Shown here: positions 1 to 7,409 of the stretch, one piece after another
How the letters are laid out: each line of letters begins with the position of its first letter
Position numbering within the stretch: the stretch's first letter is position 1
DNA from: Cytophagales bacterium
GTDB lineage: Bacteria; Bacteroidota; Bacteroidia; Cytophagales; Cyclobacteriaceae
Assembly (NCBI GenBank): GCA_003500135.1
Contig: DNTA01000020.1
Span: forward strand, 1 to 17,570
DNA: 17,570 bases
Direction of reading: 5' to 3'
Program-made: the position numbers and the translations under genes
The notes under the pieces: generated by a model
What the model was told of the DNA's origin: nothing
Database searches by the model: none
Seen by the model: the letters and a program-made list of their open reading frames with translations, nothing else

Positions 1-123
1 GTTCAGGGTTCAATTAGTTCAGAGTTCAGGGTTCAATTAGTTCAGGGTTCAGGGTTCAGCGTGCAGGGTTCAGGATTCACCTTATTAGGTAAACTTCGGG
101 AGGCAAGTGGGTTCAAGGGTTCA
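1..123. repeat. GTTCAG-rich short-period array A (left copy)
   Basis: The first ~70 bases are built from a roughly 7-base unit, GGTTCAG with variants such as GAGTTCA, interrupted twice by CAATTAG. Looser GTTCA words continue to about 123. The 19-mer GGTTCAGCGTGCAGGGTTC at 53-71 recurs exactly at 2095-2113, so the array is present on both sides of the peptidase gene in the same orientation. Short GTTCAG arrays of this kind occur between genes in some Bacteroidota. No coding function is apparent. The array may continue to the left of the window. Confidence 0.85.
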
Positions 124-179
124 TGAGCCCAGCTTTGGAAATCCGGTGCATGGAAGTGATTTACCTTCAAAACCCTTAT

Positions 180-1964
180 TTATTCATTTTCAATCAACTC
201 AACCAACCTGTCTAGCTGACCATCTGTACTATTTTTGAGGTCTTCCGGCCTTCTTTTTATGAATACATCCGGTTCGATACCCCCGTCTGCTGCGGCGTCA
301 TTAAATTGACCGTATACGGGAATGTCGATTTCTATGCCGCTATTGGGCAAGCGCAGGAAGAAGATATTACCACCATTGAGGCCTTTCTGATTTCCTCCTG
401 TCGTTTCGCCAACGATTTCCGCTGATCCGCAAGTTTTGGTGATACTGGTCAGGTAAAAGGTTGAGGAGCTATTGGCAGCATTTACGAACAAGTAGATATT
501 GCCTTCGAAAGCTTTATTGCTCCTTTTGAAGCGCATGATCTGATCCTTTTTGGAGGTAAAGCTGTAGGAACCATTGGAATTTTGACTCACTTTTCCACGA
601 AAATCATAAATACCGTTATCCCAGGTTTTTAAATAAGGCCTTAGTTCTTCGTCTACATATGTATATCTTATTCGCTCCTCGAAGGCGCCGTAATCACAAT
701 CCTTTTTGAGCATGTACTGCTGCAACTCTTCAATTACTGCATCCAATCCCCCTTCATTGCCACGGATATCGATTATGAGGTCAGTAGTATTTTCTTTTTC
801 AAACTTTTTGAAGGCCTCTTTCAAATATTTCTTCCAATCCATTTCAAAGTTCCATACCGTAAAGGTGCCTAGTTTGAGATAGGCAATACGATTATTGATG
901 ATGCGGCATGACCATGTTTCATCAATCGTTTTGGGAAGATCATCATATTTATTTTGAAAAACATCAATCCGTTCTTTTCGGGTGATGGGCTTCACCTTCG
1001 TCATCACTATTTCACCAGAGACGGTCCTCAGTTTCAAGTCAAAGCTACCTTCTTTTGGCCTGACCACCAGTGGGAAATATATGTCAAAAAGCTCGTAAGC
1101 ATCGTAACCGACTACGTTTAACTGCTCATATCGAACCGCTTCATTGCTCCCATCGCCCTTCACCATAGGGAGCAATTGATCGGCAAACTCTTTTATCGGC
1201 ACTCCATTGATCGAAAGGATTTCAGCGCCTCTATTGAATGCAGGATCACCAGTGGCATTTTTGGTTATAAAAAGCCTTTTGTCAATCCATACCAGACCAA
1301 AAGGAAGCTTGTCCGGCTGGCTGAGCAGTATTTTCTTAATAAACCCGGATTGGTTGTAGGGGTTGGCGTAGGTATGTCCGCATCTTAAGGTGGCCACAAA
1401 GGTTGACAAATGCCTGAAGGTTTCGGTATAGCTCATCGGTTGATTGAAGGTTTGCTTTAAATCTTCCAGGTTGACAAAAAAGGCGGCGCTATCAAGGTAG
1501 CGCTCAACACCCGGATGCAACTGCCACAGGGCTTGCCCGAGAATGTCGGCATCTTCCTGTAAATATTCTGCAGGAAGGGAGGGCAGATCACTTATGTAAT
1601 ATACCGGTTGCACATCCCATTGATCTTCTATGACCATTGTTTTGTTATCCGATAAAAAGGCCAGACGATTTTCCTGACCATCGAGCTCATAAATAACTTC
1701 GCCTTTCAAATCTTCGATTACGTATTTATATTCAAAAAAAGGTCTTTCACTGTCAAAATCAATAGATGTAATGAAGGTATTAACGACTTCATGCGGTTCG
1801 AGATAGATGGTTTTTTCCCAGCTCAACGGAGGCTGGTCCCCCCTTATGCCCAGTTTATTTGTACTGTCGAGTGTAAGCGCTTTTACTTCGAAAGTAATGT
1901 TCACTTGTGCTATGGAAATTTGAGAAAGACAGAAAAGCAGGGTAATGATGGTTGAAGATTTCAT
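180..1964 (-). CDS. S41 family (tail-specific protease type) peptidase with N-terminal starch-binding-like domain
   Basis: A 594-residue exported serine peptidase. Residues 1-20 form a signal peptide ending SIAQ, so it acts in the periplasm or at the cell surface. Residues ~22-105 look like a CBM20/starch-binding-type beta-sandwich (IRGDQPPLSW near 40-49, then FEYKYVIED and an ENR motif near 98-100). Residues ~130-200 contain the RCGHTYA segment seen in many S41 proteins, and ~220-265 a PDZ-like segment (GAEILSINGVPI). The S41 core follows: DIRGNEGG at 399-406, the nucleophile region NSSST with Ser about 500, and GETTGG at 519-524. The nucleophile context is NSSST rather than the CtpA-type TASASE, as in other Bacteroidota S41 branches. 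The start is the only Met before the signal peptide. The gene stands alone between the two GTTCAG arrays. The substrate is unknown, and the starch-binding-like domain is my fold guess. Confidence 0.92.
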   Translation of the reverse strand: MKSSTIITLLFCLSQISIAQVNITFEVKALTLDSTNKLGIRGDQPPLSWEKTIYLEPHEVVNTFITSIDFDSERPFFEYKYVIEDLKGEVIYELDGQENRLAFLSDNKTMVIEDQWDVQPVYYISDLPSLPAEYLQEDADILGQALWQLHPGVERYLDSAAFFVNLEDLKQTFNQPMSYTETFRHLSTFVATLRCGHTYANPYNQSGFIKKILLSQPDKLPFGLVWIDKRLFITKNATGDPAFNRGAEILSINGVPIKEFADQLLPMVKGDGSNEAVRYEQLNVVGYDAYELFDIYFPLVVRPKEGSFDLKLRTVSGEIVMTKVKPITRKERIDVFQNKYDDLPKTIDETWSCRIINNRIAYLKLGTFTVWNFEMDWKKYLKEAFKKFEKENTTDLIIDIRGNEGGLDAVIEELQQYMLKKDCDYGAFEERIRYTYVDEELRPYLKTWDNGIYDFRGKVSQNSNGSYSFTSKKDQIMRFKRSNKAFEGNIYLFVNAANSSSTFYLTSITKTCGSAEIVGETTGGNQKGLNGGNIFFLRLPNSGIEIDIPVYGQFNDAAADGGIEPDVFIKRRPEDLKNSTDGQLDRLVELIENE

Positions 1965-2035
1965 ATTTGCAGGATTAGAGGTTCAAATGCAATGATTTTT
2001 AAACATGAAATGAAGACAAAGGTTTGGGTCGTTCA

Positions 2036-2185
2036 CAAGAGTTCACAAAAGTTCAGTGGTTCAGAGTTCAATTAGTTCAGAGTTCAGGGTTCAGGGTTCA
2101 GCGTGCAGGGTTCGGGGAATTAGTTTCAGGTTTAAGGTTTAAGGAAGTTCAAAGGTTCAGTGGTTCAGTGATTCAGGAGTTCGAT
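2036..2185. repeat. GTTCAG-rich short-period array B (right copy)
   Basis: GTTCA/GTTCAG words in loose tandem, closely matching array A: both contain GTTCAATTAGTTCAG followed by GGGTTCAGGGTTCAG and then the 19-mer GGTTCAGCGTGCAGGGTTC (here 2095-2113). The copies differ mainly by one 7-base unit. It lies in the upstream region of the peptidase gene and runs into the 21-bp array at 2209. Open reading frames here, such as 2024-2206, are by-products of the repeat. Confidence 0.85.
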
Positions 2186-2208
2186 GAGTTGGATGCCTCA
2201 CCTTGAGG

Positions 2209-2451
2209 GTTAGAAATGTTACCGGGCGTGATAGTTGGAGCGCCGGGCGTGTTAGAAATATTACCGGGCGTGATAGTTGAAGCGCCGGGCGTGTTAGATA
2301 TATCACCCGGCGTGATAGTTGGAGCGCCGGGCGTGATAGTTGAAGCGCCCGGCGTGTTAGAAATGTTACCGGGCGTGATAGTTGAAGCGCCCGGCGTGTT
2401 AGAAATGTTACCGGGCGTGATAGTTGAAGCCCCCGGGGTGTTAGAATGTCT
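2209..2451. repeat. 21-bp tandem repeat array, eleven units
   Basis: After a half-unit (GTTAGAAATGTT, 2209-2220) there are ten good units and one degenerate unit of exactly 21 bp from 2221 to 2451. Each begins with a (A/G)CCGGGCGTG-type core. Two tail types mostly alternate, ATAGTTGAAGC and TTAGAAATGTT, giving a 42-bp higher-order period. Some cores read CCCGGC instead of CCGGGC, so neighbouring units carry inverted GC-rich cores that could pair. The unit is a multiple of three: the + strand is open from ATG 2216 to 2467 (heptads of the type PGVIVEA and PGVLEML), and the - strand is also open (TPGASTI and TPGNISN repeats, no ATG). Neither frame has a convincing gene start, so I call it a repeat. 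Confidence 0.9.
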
Positions 2452-2598
2452 TATCTTAATGATTTAAGAACTTTGGAAAAAGAATTAATTGATAAATATT
2501 CAGAATCTCTAAAAAACGAGAATTGGCGTAACGAACTAAGAGGAAGAGATATTCTAAAATATAATATATTACCTTTCATAATTCAATTATTTCAATGA
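2446..2598 (+). CDS. Small ORF of 50 codons, possible gene start fragment
   Basis: ATG at 2446 lies inside the last, degenerate unit of the 21-bp array and opens a 50-codon frame ending TGA at 2596-2598. The peptide is charged and helix-like (LRTLEKELIDKYSESLKNEN), then ends in a hydrophobic ILPFIIQLF. Composition looks protein-like, unlike the repeat next to it, but I do not recognise it. It may be the truncated N-terminus of a larger gene whose remainder was lost, or a small free-standing gene. There is no recognisable ribosome site. The short length makes the call weak. Confidence 0.3.
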   Translation: MSYLNDLRTLEKELIDKYSESLKNENWRNELRGRDILKYNILPFIIQLFQ

Positions 2599-2701
2599 TG
2601 GCAAAGAAGAATTACAAACTTCCTAAAAAGAAGTAGTCATTGAAAATATATTAGTTTTTGATTGAAATATTGGAATTTTTAAAATAAATCAAGTTTTTTC
2701 A

Positions 2702-2941
2702 ATGATTTGTGAATTTATATTTAGTACCATTGGCTTAGTATTTAACTTTATTGGAGTTCTTATAGTCTATTTAAACTCCCCTTTGAATTCCTATTAATTA
2801 GACGGTGGTAAGGCTAAATCACACATTAATGAACAAAGAATTTCTAACAAAAAGAATACCTATATGACAGTAGGAGTGATATTTATATTGTTTGGCATAT
2901 TCTTTCAATTTATTGAGGTTGTTTTCACATTATTCTGCTGA
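2702..2941 (+). pseudogene. Small two-TM membrane protein with in-frame stop
   Basis: One frame from ATG 2702 to TGA 2939-2941 is interrupted only by TAA at 2795-2797. Before the stop is a hydrophobic helix (FIFSTIGLVFNFIGVLIVYL). After it come a polar loop starting LDGGKAKSH and containing RISNKKNTYM, and a second helix (VGVIFILFGIFFQFIEVVF). This two-helix layout, with a basic loop leading into a GxxFxxFGFxFQ-like second helix, resembles a common ~70-80 residue membrane protein of unknown function in Bacteroidota. Hydrophobic pattern and frame persist across the stop, which argues for one gene disabled by a single nonsense change. Two separate mini-genes or a sequencing error are less likely alternatives. 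It sits in the AT-rich islet next to the 21-bp array. Confidence 0.6.
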
Positions 2942-3085
2942 GTAGATTGTAATAAAATTTTAGTTATCACGAAAATATAGTCTCAATAATGAGTTTAATG
3001 CTACTTTTTAACACATCAATAATTCCTTTTCTTGAAGTATTGTATAACACAGATCAAATGATAAGAAATCATAGTCTTTGGAATT

Positions 3086-3547
3086 CTACCTCAACTTCCC
3101 TTTTTCATAAAAAAATTTCCGGAATTCACTAACCCTGACTTCGTCGATTTGGGCTTTATTGATCATGGTCAATACGGTAATACCGGCATGAATCAGAAAA
3201 TATTTTTTGGTCTCGACCACCTTTTTGATTTGATCCCACTGGTAGGAAGATGTAAAGGTTTGCCCGGATAGTTCCAGGCTCTCATTGTTTAATTGAAAGG
3301 TGATTTTTTCGTGGATGCGTTTATTGCGTTTATAAGCTTTTCCGGTTGATGATATGGTGATAATGGGGTAACTTAAAAAAAGAACCCCGGCGAAAAGGTA
3401 AAACAAACCAAATTGTGGATCGGCAAAGTAATAAATGACAAGCGCCAGACCTACCAGGGAAATAAATATAACGGATGGCGATTTCATCAGTTTGGAAATA
3501 ATGAACCGACGGTATTCTTTCAGGGTGATATGCGATAATATGGTCAT
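3086..3547 (-). CDS. YcxB-like domain protein, two TM helices
   Basis: A 153-residue membrane protein of the YcxB-like type. The N-terminal segment HITLKEYRRF matches the usual short lead-in strand. Two hydrophobic helices follow at about 24-42 and 46-66. The soluble part starts at RNKRIHEKITFQLNNESLEL and carries SSYQWDQIKKVVETKKYFLI, which is typical of the family. Function is unknown. The frame is open 30 codons further, to ATG 3637, but that extension has no family-like features. ATG 3545-3547 puts the EYRRF segment at the usual distance from the N-terminus, so I prefer it. It is transcribed opposite to the small ORFs on both sides and has no operon partner here. Confidence 0.85.
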   Translation of the reverse strand: MTILSHITLKEYRRFIISKLMKSPSVIFISLVGLALVIYYFADPQFGLFYLFAGVLFLSYPIITISSTGKAYKRNKRIHEKITFQLNNESLELSGQTFTSSYQWDQIKKVVETKKYFLIHAGITVLTMINKAQIDEVRVSEFRKFFYEKGKLR

Positions 3548-4015
3548 AATGTCTTGATGATGCTTACTTAAATATATAAAAAATGAAGGCTTATACATAT
3601 AAACGGTACTTGTTTTAGTGAACATATGTCCTGCCAAAGAAAAACACCTCGGTTTTTACCCTCACAAACCGAAACTCGAAGCAAAACTCTGACAAGTCAG
3701 AAAAAGCTTACAACACAACACCTATAAATCGCCTTTCAGTTAGCCTGGATAAATGCCCCTTTGCACAGGCCTTTTGTTCGATATCAAGTTGAACATACCT
3801 GTCGTACCTGTAAGAATGTTTATAAATGGTTTGTGGGGACACAAAAACATCGCGTATGATATTATTTGGTGATTCGATACCAGCGAGTTGAAGATTATGT
3901 GAAGATGTGAAAATTAGTTTATAAATTCTTAGTATTTGATTAATTGATGGTTTGAAAATGGTTTCGCTTAAAGAAATGATCACTAAATTGGCGTAGTAGA
4001 AACAATACGACAGTT
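3548..4015. other. Stretch without a confident gene, with a short shared motif
   Basis: No convincing gene was found. A 91-codon frame on the - strand (3708-3983) has no recognisable features. Its end encodes RFIGVVL from the 16-mer AACACAACACCTATAA at 3712-3727, which recurs exactly at 12733-12748 next to the start of the broken kinase gene. Small inverted repeats occur at about 3652-3676 (TCGGTTT/AAACCGA) and 3689-3700 (CTGAC/GTCAG). Neither has a T-tract typical of a terminator. The stretch is the likely leader of the YcxB-like gene plus spacer. Confidence 0.4.
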
Positions 4016-4186
4016 ATGGACTTCAAAGCTATTTTTTTAGGCATGACTATGTTTATTTCAATCATTACTTCACTTATTATTATTTTTATGGAGATTTTCT
4101 ATCATTTTAAATATATTTTTATTCTACAAGAGCAAGTTGAATTAATGAATGAAAAAGAACCCCAATCTCAAATTAATCCATATTAA
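4016..4186 (+). CDS. Small single-TM protein, 56 residues
   Basis: A 56-codon frame from ATG 4016 to TAA 4184-4186. Residues ~5-30 form one hydrophobic helix (IFLGMTMFISIITSLIIIF), followed by a polar tail (LQEQVELMNEKEPQSQ). It has a clear membrane-anchor layout and protein-like codon choice for an AT-rich gene. It is followed after 21 bases by another tiny membrane ORF in the same direction, then by the lipoprotein gene. I do not recognise the family. Small AT-rich hydrophobic ORFs can arise by chance, so confidence is moderate. Confidence 0.5.
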   Translation: MDFKAIFLGMTMFISIITSLIIIFMEIFYHFKYIFILQEQVELMNEKEPQSQINPY

Positions 4187-4207
4187 TTATTTGAGCTTTT
4201 ATCCCCC

Positions 4208-4339
4208 ATGTTTTTTCGAAACAAAGAAATGGAGGAGGAATTTAAGTCCTTAAAAGATGTGGGCAATAAAGTCATTCAAATATTATATTTGTTCTACTTC
4301 TTTTTGATTTCATTTTTTATGGCTGGCATATTTGTTTAG
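4208..4339 (+). CDS. Small single-TM protein, 43 residues
   Basis: A 43-codon frame from ATG 4208 to TAG 4337-4339. A charged N-terminal part (FFRNKEMEEEFKSLKDVGNK) leads into one hydrophobic helix (VIQILYLFYFFLISFFMAG) ending at the C-terminus. This is the reverse layout of the preceding 56-residue ORF (helix first, polar tail last). The two could be an interacting or co-translated pair with opposite layouts, but this is inference. GGAGGA inside the coding region (around 4231) is not a start signal for it. No family is recognised. Confidence 0.42.
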   Translation: MFFRNKEMEEEFKSLKDVGNKVIQILYLFYFFLISFFMAGIFV

Positions 4340-4414
4340 TATAGTGTTCTTGAGATTCATTTAATCAATTAAAAATGATTTTCATAATAAATCGGATAAT
4401 ACAAAATTAAATAC

Positions 4415-5017
4415 ATGAGAGTCCATTTTCTATTCATTTTAATCATGATTTCCTGTGCAACGCCTAAGGAAAAAGATCAATCAACAAGTGGAATAACCGA
4501 AGTTGAACCTGAAGCAAAACTATCAAAGGATGACCTACCAAATGTTGACTGTAAACTAGATTATTATTTGATGCACGATAGTGTTTCAAAGGAGGCTATT
4601 GAATTCTGGAAAGGTGAAAGGAAGCCTACAGATGATGATGCAACCACTAAGGTTTTTAATGAATTGAACTCCAAACCCGATGAAGTGCGTCCTTTTTATT
4701 TTGTTCTAGTAAGCAAATTAATGGACAAAACAGATGGTGCACTGGCAGATTTGGCAATTCACACTACTTACAGGTTCGTATTCGAAGAGCATACTCAAGA
4801 ATTTTTTTCCTATACCAACAAAGAAAATTGCTTTATCAACGATCACTATTTTTCCTATTCAAATTGGGCTGAACATTTGGGCGGGGCATTAAGTATGCGA
4901 TGCGATACAGGTGAAAACTATGATGAATGCATATCAAAATATTTTGTCGAATTAAAAAAGAAATGTCCCAGTTGTGATGTAGAAACTCTCCAATTAAGAC
5001 TTAGAGGGTGGTTATAA
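4415..5017 (+). CDS. Cysteine-rich lipoprotein of unknown function
   Basis: A 200-residue protein with a short hydrophobic N-terminus and a lipobox-like MISC (Cys14), followed by a low-complexity acidic linker (residues 15-40). This suggests an envelope lipoprotein. Met at the -3 position makes the lipobox imperfect. The mature part has six further cysteines (46, 139, 163, 172, 184, 187), including CPSC at 184-187, so up to three disulfides are possible in the periplasm. The body is alpha-rich and acidic with a tryptophan/tyrosine-rich middle (NDHYFSYSNWAEHLGG). I do not recognise the family. The frame ends RLRGWL just before the dispersed repeat. It follows the two tiny membrane ORFs in the same direction, 75 bases after the second, but co-transcription is not shown. 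Confidence 0.8.
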   Translation: MRVHFLFILIMISCATPKEKDQSTSGITEVEPEAKLSKDDLPNVDCKLDYYLMHDSVSKEAIEFWKGERKPTDDDATTKVFNELNSKPDEVRPFYFVLVSKLMDKTDGALADLAIHTTYRFVFEEHTQEFFSYTNKENCFINDHYFSYSNWAEHLGGALSMRCDTGENYDECISKYFVELKKKCPSCDVETLQLRLRGWL

Positions 5018-5046
5018 ATTAAGCCTCGGTGAAACCGAACATTTTA

Positions 5047-5112
5047 TGCTTCTTTTCATCTGCATGTGCCATGCAGATGCCCGGAGAAGAGCGTTTGTAA
5101 CGCTCCAATCGA
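5047..5112. repeat. Dispersed ~60-bp repeat, copy 1
   Basis: This copy ends in a perfect inverted repeat, AGCGTT-TGT-AACGCT (5090-5104), preceded by TTCTTTTCATCTGCATGTGCC and ATGCAGATG words. Related copies occur at about 14255-14320 and 17466-17528, all in the same orientation and all between genes. The - strand frame across this copy reads LERYKRSSPGICMAHADEKK. Copy 3 gives the similar KRFHQYICIAKAEEK, so the element either once coded or is conserved in length. A 60-codon - strand frame (5019-5201) is a product of the repeat and not a supported gene. Confidence 0.65.
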
Positions 5113-5381
5113 GGAACATAAACCATTACGGTAGAATTGTCCCATGCGGAGGCCCTGACGTTTGCCTTAAATAAAATTACAGGCATTTGCATTTGGAGCA
5201 TGAGGGTCGGCTCATATGTGGATTAACAATATTATAACATAAAGAAACCATTTAAATCTAATGATCATACTGGTTTGCAAAGTCACAAAACCGGGGTATA
5301 AGGGTGCGGAGTGGCCCTCTGCAACAAAAAAGCAACGAAGCGGGTGTTCGCGCCGTTAGGATAATTATAACAAAAAAGCCC

Positions 5382-6626
5382 ATGCCCAAAAAATCATCTA
5401 TTCGCACTTCTGAACTAAGGGGCATGGTCAGCCTGCTCACCCATGCCACTATCCAGGTGACGGATATGACCGAAAAGGCCCATCACAGCATCGTACAACC
5501 TACTGCTTTACCTCACACCCCGATACATCGGATGATAAGAGGGATTTCAGGTCTGGTCTTCTTCAGTGTGAAACACATCTCCCGCTTCGTTGGGCATGGC
5601 CTTGACCATATCCTGAACCTTTGGCGCCCCCATCAGGAAACCGGGATTTCTTTTGCCAAAAAGGAGGAAGCGCTGGCCATAACAAATGGCATTGTAGGCG
5701 ATTATTTGCAGGCCAATCACAATCCACTGGCCACGCCTATGCAGATCAGATACCAGGATGAGCCACTTTCACTTCATTCCATAAGCCTTGAAACATACCC
5801 GAAGCTAAACGGTCATTTGCTGCTGATGCTTCACGGCCTGTGTATGAATGATGTTCAGTGGAACCGCAAAGGCCACAACCACGGCGATAAGTTAGCCTCC
5901 GAGTTCAACCTGACCCCGCTTTATCTGAGATATAACAGCGGCTTGCACATTTCAGACAATGGCCGGATGCTGAGTGAACAAATGGAAAAGCTCATCAGTA
6001 AATGGCCGGTGCCCATTGAAAGCATAACTTTTTTGACCCATAGCATGGGCGGACTCGTTGCCCGAAGTGCGATTTATTATGGTCAGCAGGACGATAAAAC
6101 CTGGCCTAATCATATAAATAAAATGGTCTTTCTGGGTACCCCGCATTTTGGCGCACCGCTGGAAAAGATCGGCCATCACGTCCACCGGCTTTTGGAGGTG
6201 CACCCCTATGTCAAACCCTTTTCAAGGCTGGGGTCGGTTAGGAGTGCGGGCATTACAGATCTAAGGTTTGGCAATGTAGTCGAAGAAAACTGGAAAGGGA
6301 ATGACCGCTTTAAAAACTACGCTCAGAAAAAGTTCCACATCGACCTGCCCGAGTATGTGAAATGCTATGCCGTTGCCGCCTGCATGGGCCGGCGGGAAAA
6401 CCTGCTGAACAATCACCTGCTGGGGGACGGCCTTGTACCGGTCGAAAGTGCGCTGGGACGCCAAAAAGACTCCAGGTACACCCTGAATTTTGCCAAAGAA
6501 AACTGCAAAACGGTATATCAAACCAAACATTTGGACCTGCTCAATAGTGATGAGGTTTACCAAAGCCTGCGTACCTGGTTCAGCGGGCAATTAAGTATTG
6601 GTGACCAGGCTTCGGGAATGATCTGA
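5382..6626 (+). CDS. Alpha/beta-hydrolase, lipase/PGAP1-like esterase
   Basis: A 414-residue predicted serine esterase or lipase. Markers (numbered from this start) are the oxyanion-hole strand LLLMLHGLC near 146-154, the nucleophile elbow THSMGGLVA with Ser221, the LGTPHFGAPL segment near 251-260 typical of triacylglycerol-lipase/PGAP1-like enzymes, the acid GDGLVPV with Asp349, and the base His383 in TKHLDLL. The N-terminal ~110 residues are family-specific, with a hydrophobic stretch (ISGLVFFSV) that may associate with membrane. No signal peptide is seen, so it is likely cytoplasmic or membrane-associated. The frame is open 26 codons upstream to 5304, but that part is basic and repeat-adjacent. 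ATG 5382 (MPKKSS) is the more natural start. A TetR gene follows after 204 bases and could regulate it. The substrate is unknown. Confidence 0.88.
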   Translation: MPKKSSIRTSELRGMVSLLTHATIQVTDMTEKAHHSIVQPTALPHTPIHRMIRGISGLVFFSVKHISRFVGHGLDHILNLWRPHQETGISFAKKEEALAITNGIVGDYLQANHNPLATPMQIRYQDEPLSLHSISLETYPKLNGHLLLMLHGLCMNDVQWNRKGHNHGDKLASEFNLTPLYLRYNSGLHISDNGRMLSEQMEKLISKWPVPIESITFLTHSMGGLVARSAIYYGQQDDKTWPNHINKMVFLGTPHFGAPLEKIGHHVHRLLEVHPYVKPFSRLGSVRSAGITDLRFGNVVEENWKGNDRFKNYAQKKFHIDLPEYVKCYAVAACMGRRENLLNNHLLGDGLVPVESALGRQKDSRYTLNFAKENCKTVYQTKHLDLLNSDEVYQSLRTWFSGQLSIGDQASGMI

Positions 6627-6830
6627 TGGTTTGACCCCATACTTGAGATCCATTAAAACAACCTTTACCCATTCTGATTTGTATTTAACCCTTGATTTAA
6701 CCATCTTGAATTGTTGAAATATGATTTTAGCAATATCTGCTTCGGTGTTGAATTGTGATTCTTCGAAATTGCCGGAAAGGGCAGGAATTCGTTTGAATAG
6801 TGAACTGCTTTACAAGAATGAAATAAAGAG

Positions 6831-7409
6831 ATGTCAACCATTACCCACATCGGGCGCGAAAGATGGCTTGAAGAAGGCTACCGGCAATTTGCGGAACACG
6901 GGCCGGATCAACTGAGTATTAATCACATCAGCAAGGTGATTGGCGCCTCAAGGGCATCCTTTTACCACCACTTCGGCGACCTGGACTTGTTTATTCACGA
7001 TCTTTTAAAGATGCACTGGCAGATATGCGAGCAGTTCAGCGAGGTTGGAAAGGCCAAATGCCATAAACTTTTTCCCGATTTATATCAACTTCTGTCAGAG
7101 TATCCTGTTGAACTGCGCTTTAATCTCCAGGTGTTCCGCCATCGCCAAATCGCCGACTTTAATTATATATTTATAAAATCCTACGAAAGCACTGCGAAGT
7201 CTTTTGCCCTACAACTATTTGCCGACCATTTTCATTTGCAAGCCCCGGAGAGTGAGTTGCTAAATTTATGGATTACTGTTGGAGAGGCCTGGTATTCGCG
7301 GCTGGACCCCCATGACCTGTCGGAAAACACCCTTCGCCACCATGCGGAAGAAATACTGGAAAGCGTCCGGAGTTTTTTGAAAACCGATCTCTACGCCACG
7401 GTTAAATAA
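6831..7409 (+). CDS. TetR/AcrR family transcriptional regulator
   Basis: A 192-residue DNA-binding repressor-type protein. Residues 8-50 form the TetR N-terminal domain: RWLEEGYRQFAEHG, then the helix-turn-helix LSINHISKVIGASRASFYHHFGDLDLF, whose SxxSFYHHFG motif marks the recognition helix. The C-terminal ~140 residues are all-alpha and presumably bind a small ligand and form the dimer. Its ligand cannot be read from sequence. ATG 6831 directly precedes the family N-terminus. Candidate targets are the upstream hydrolase, its own gene, or the downstream sulfatase. The next spacer contains a GGTTAACC palindrome. Confidence 0.93.
   Translation: MSTITHIGRERWLEEGYRQFAEHGPDQLSINHISKVIGASRASFYHHFGDLDLFIHDLLKMHWQICEQFSEVGKAKCHKLFPDLYQLLSEYPVELRFNLQVFRHRQIADFNYIFIKSYESTAKSFALQLFADHFHLQAPESELLNLWITVGEAWYSRLDPHDLSENTLRHHAEEILESVRSFLKTDLYATVK

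Noticed and set aside
2024..2206. 60-codon + strand ORF across GTTCAG array B
   Set aside because: Its peptide is only the translation of the short repeat (VQ-SSGFRVQ type) and no second feature supports coding.
2209..2451. Could the 21-bp array be a CRISPR array?
   Set aside because: There are no unique spacers between units; units are contiguous and differ only by point changes and two alternating tails, and no cas genes are present.
2989..3132. 47-codon + strand frame opposite the YcxB-like gene end
   Set aside because: It overlaps the well-supported YcxB-like gene antisense and has no protein-like pattern.
3708..3983. 91-codon - strand ORF
   Set aside because: No recognisable domain, signal or start context. 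Its end overlaps the shared 16-mer, suggesting a spacer or repeat-derived frame.
5033..5055. Terminator hairpin after the lipoprotein gene (TCGGT-GAA-ACCGA followed by TTTTA)
   Set aside because: The stem is only five base pairs and the T-run is short and displaced, too weak to call.
5019..5201. 60-codon - strand ORF containing LERYKRSSPG
   Set aside because: It is largely the dispersed repeat read on the - strand. Copy 2 is shifted by one base and copy 3 lacks the start region, so no intact gene is conserved.
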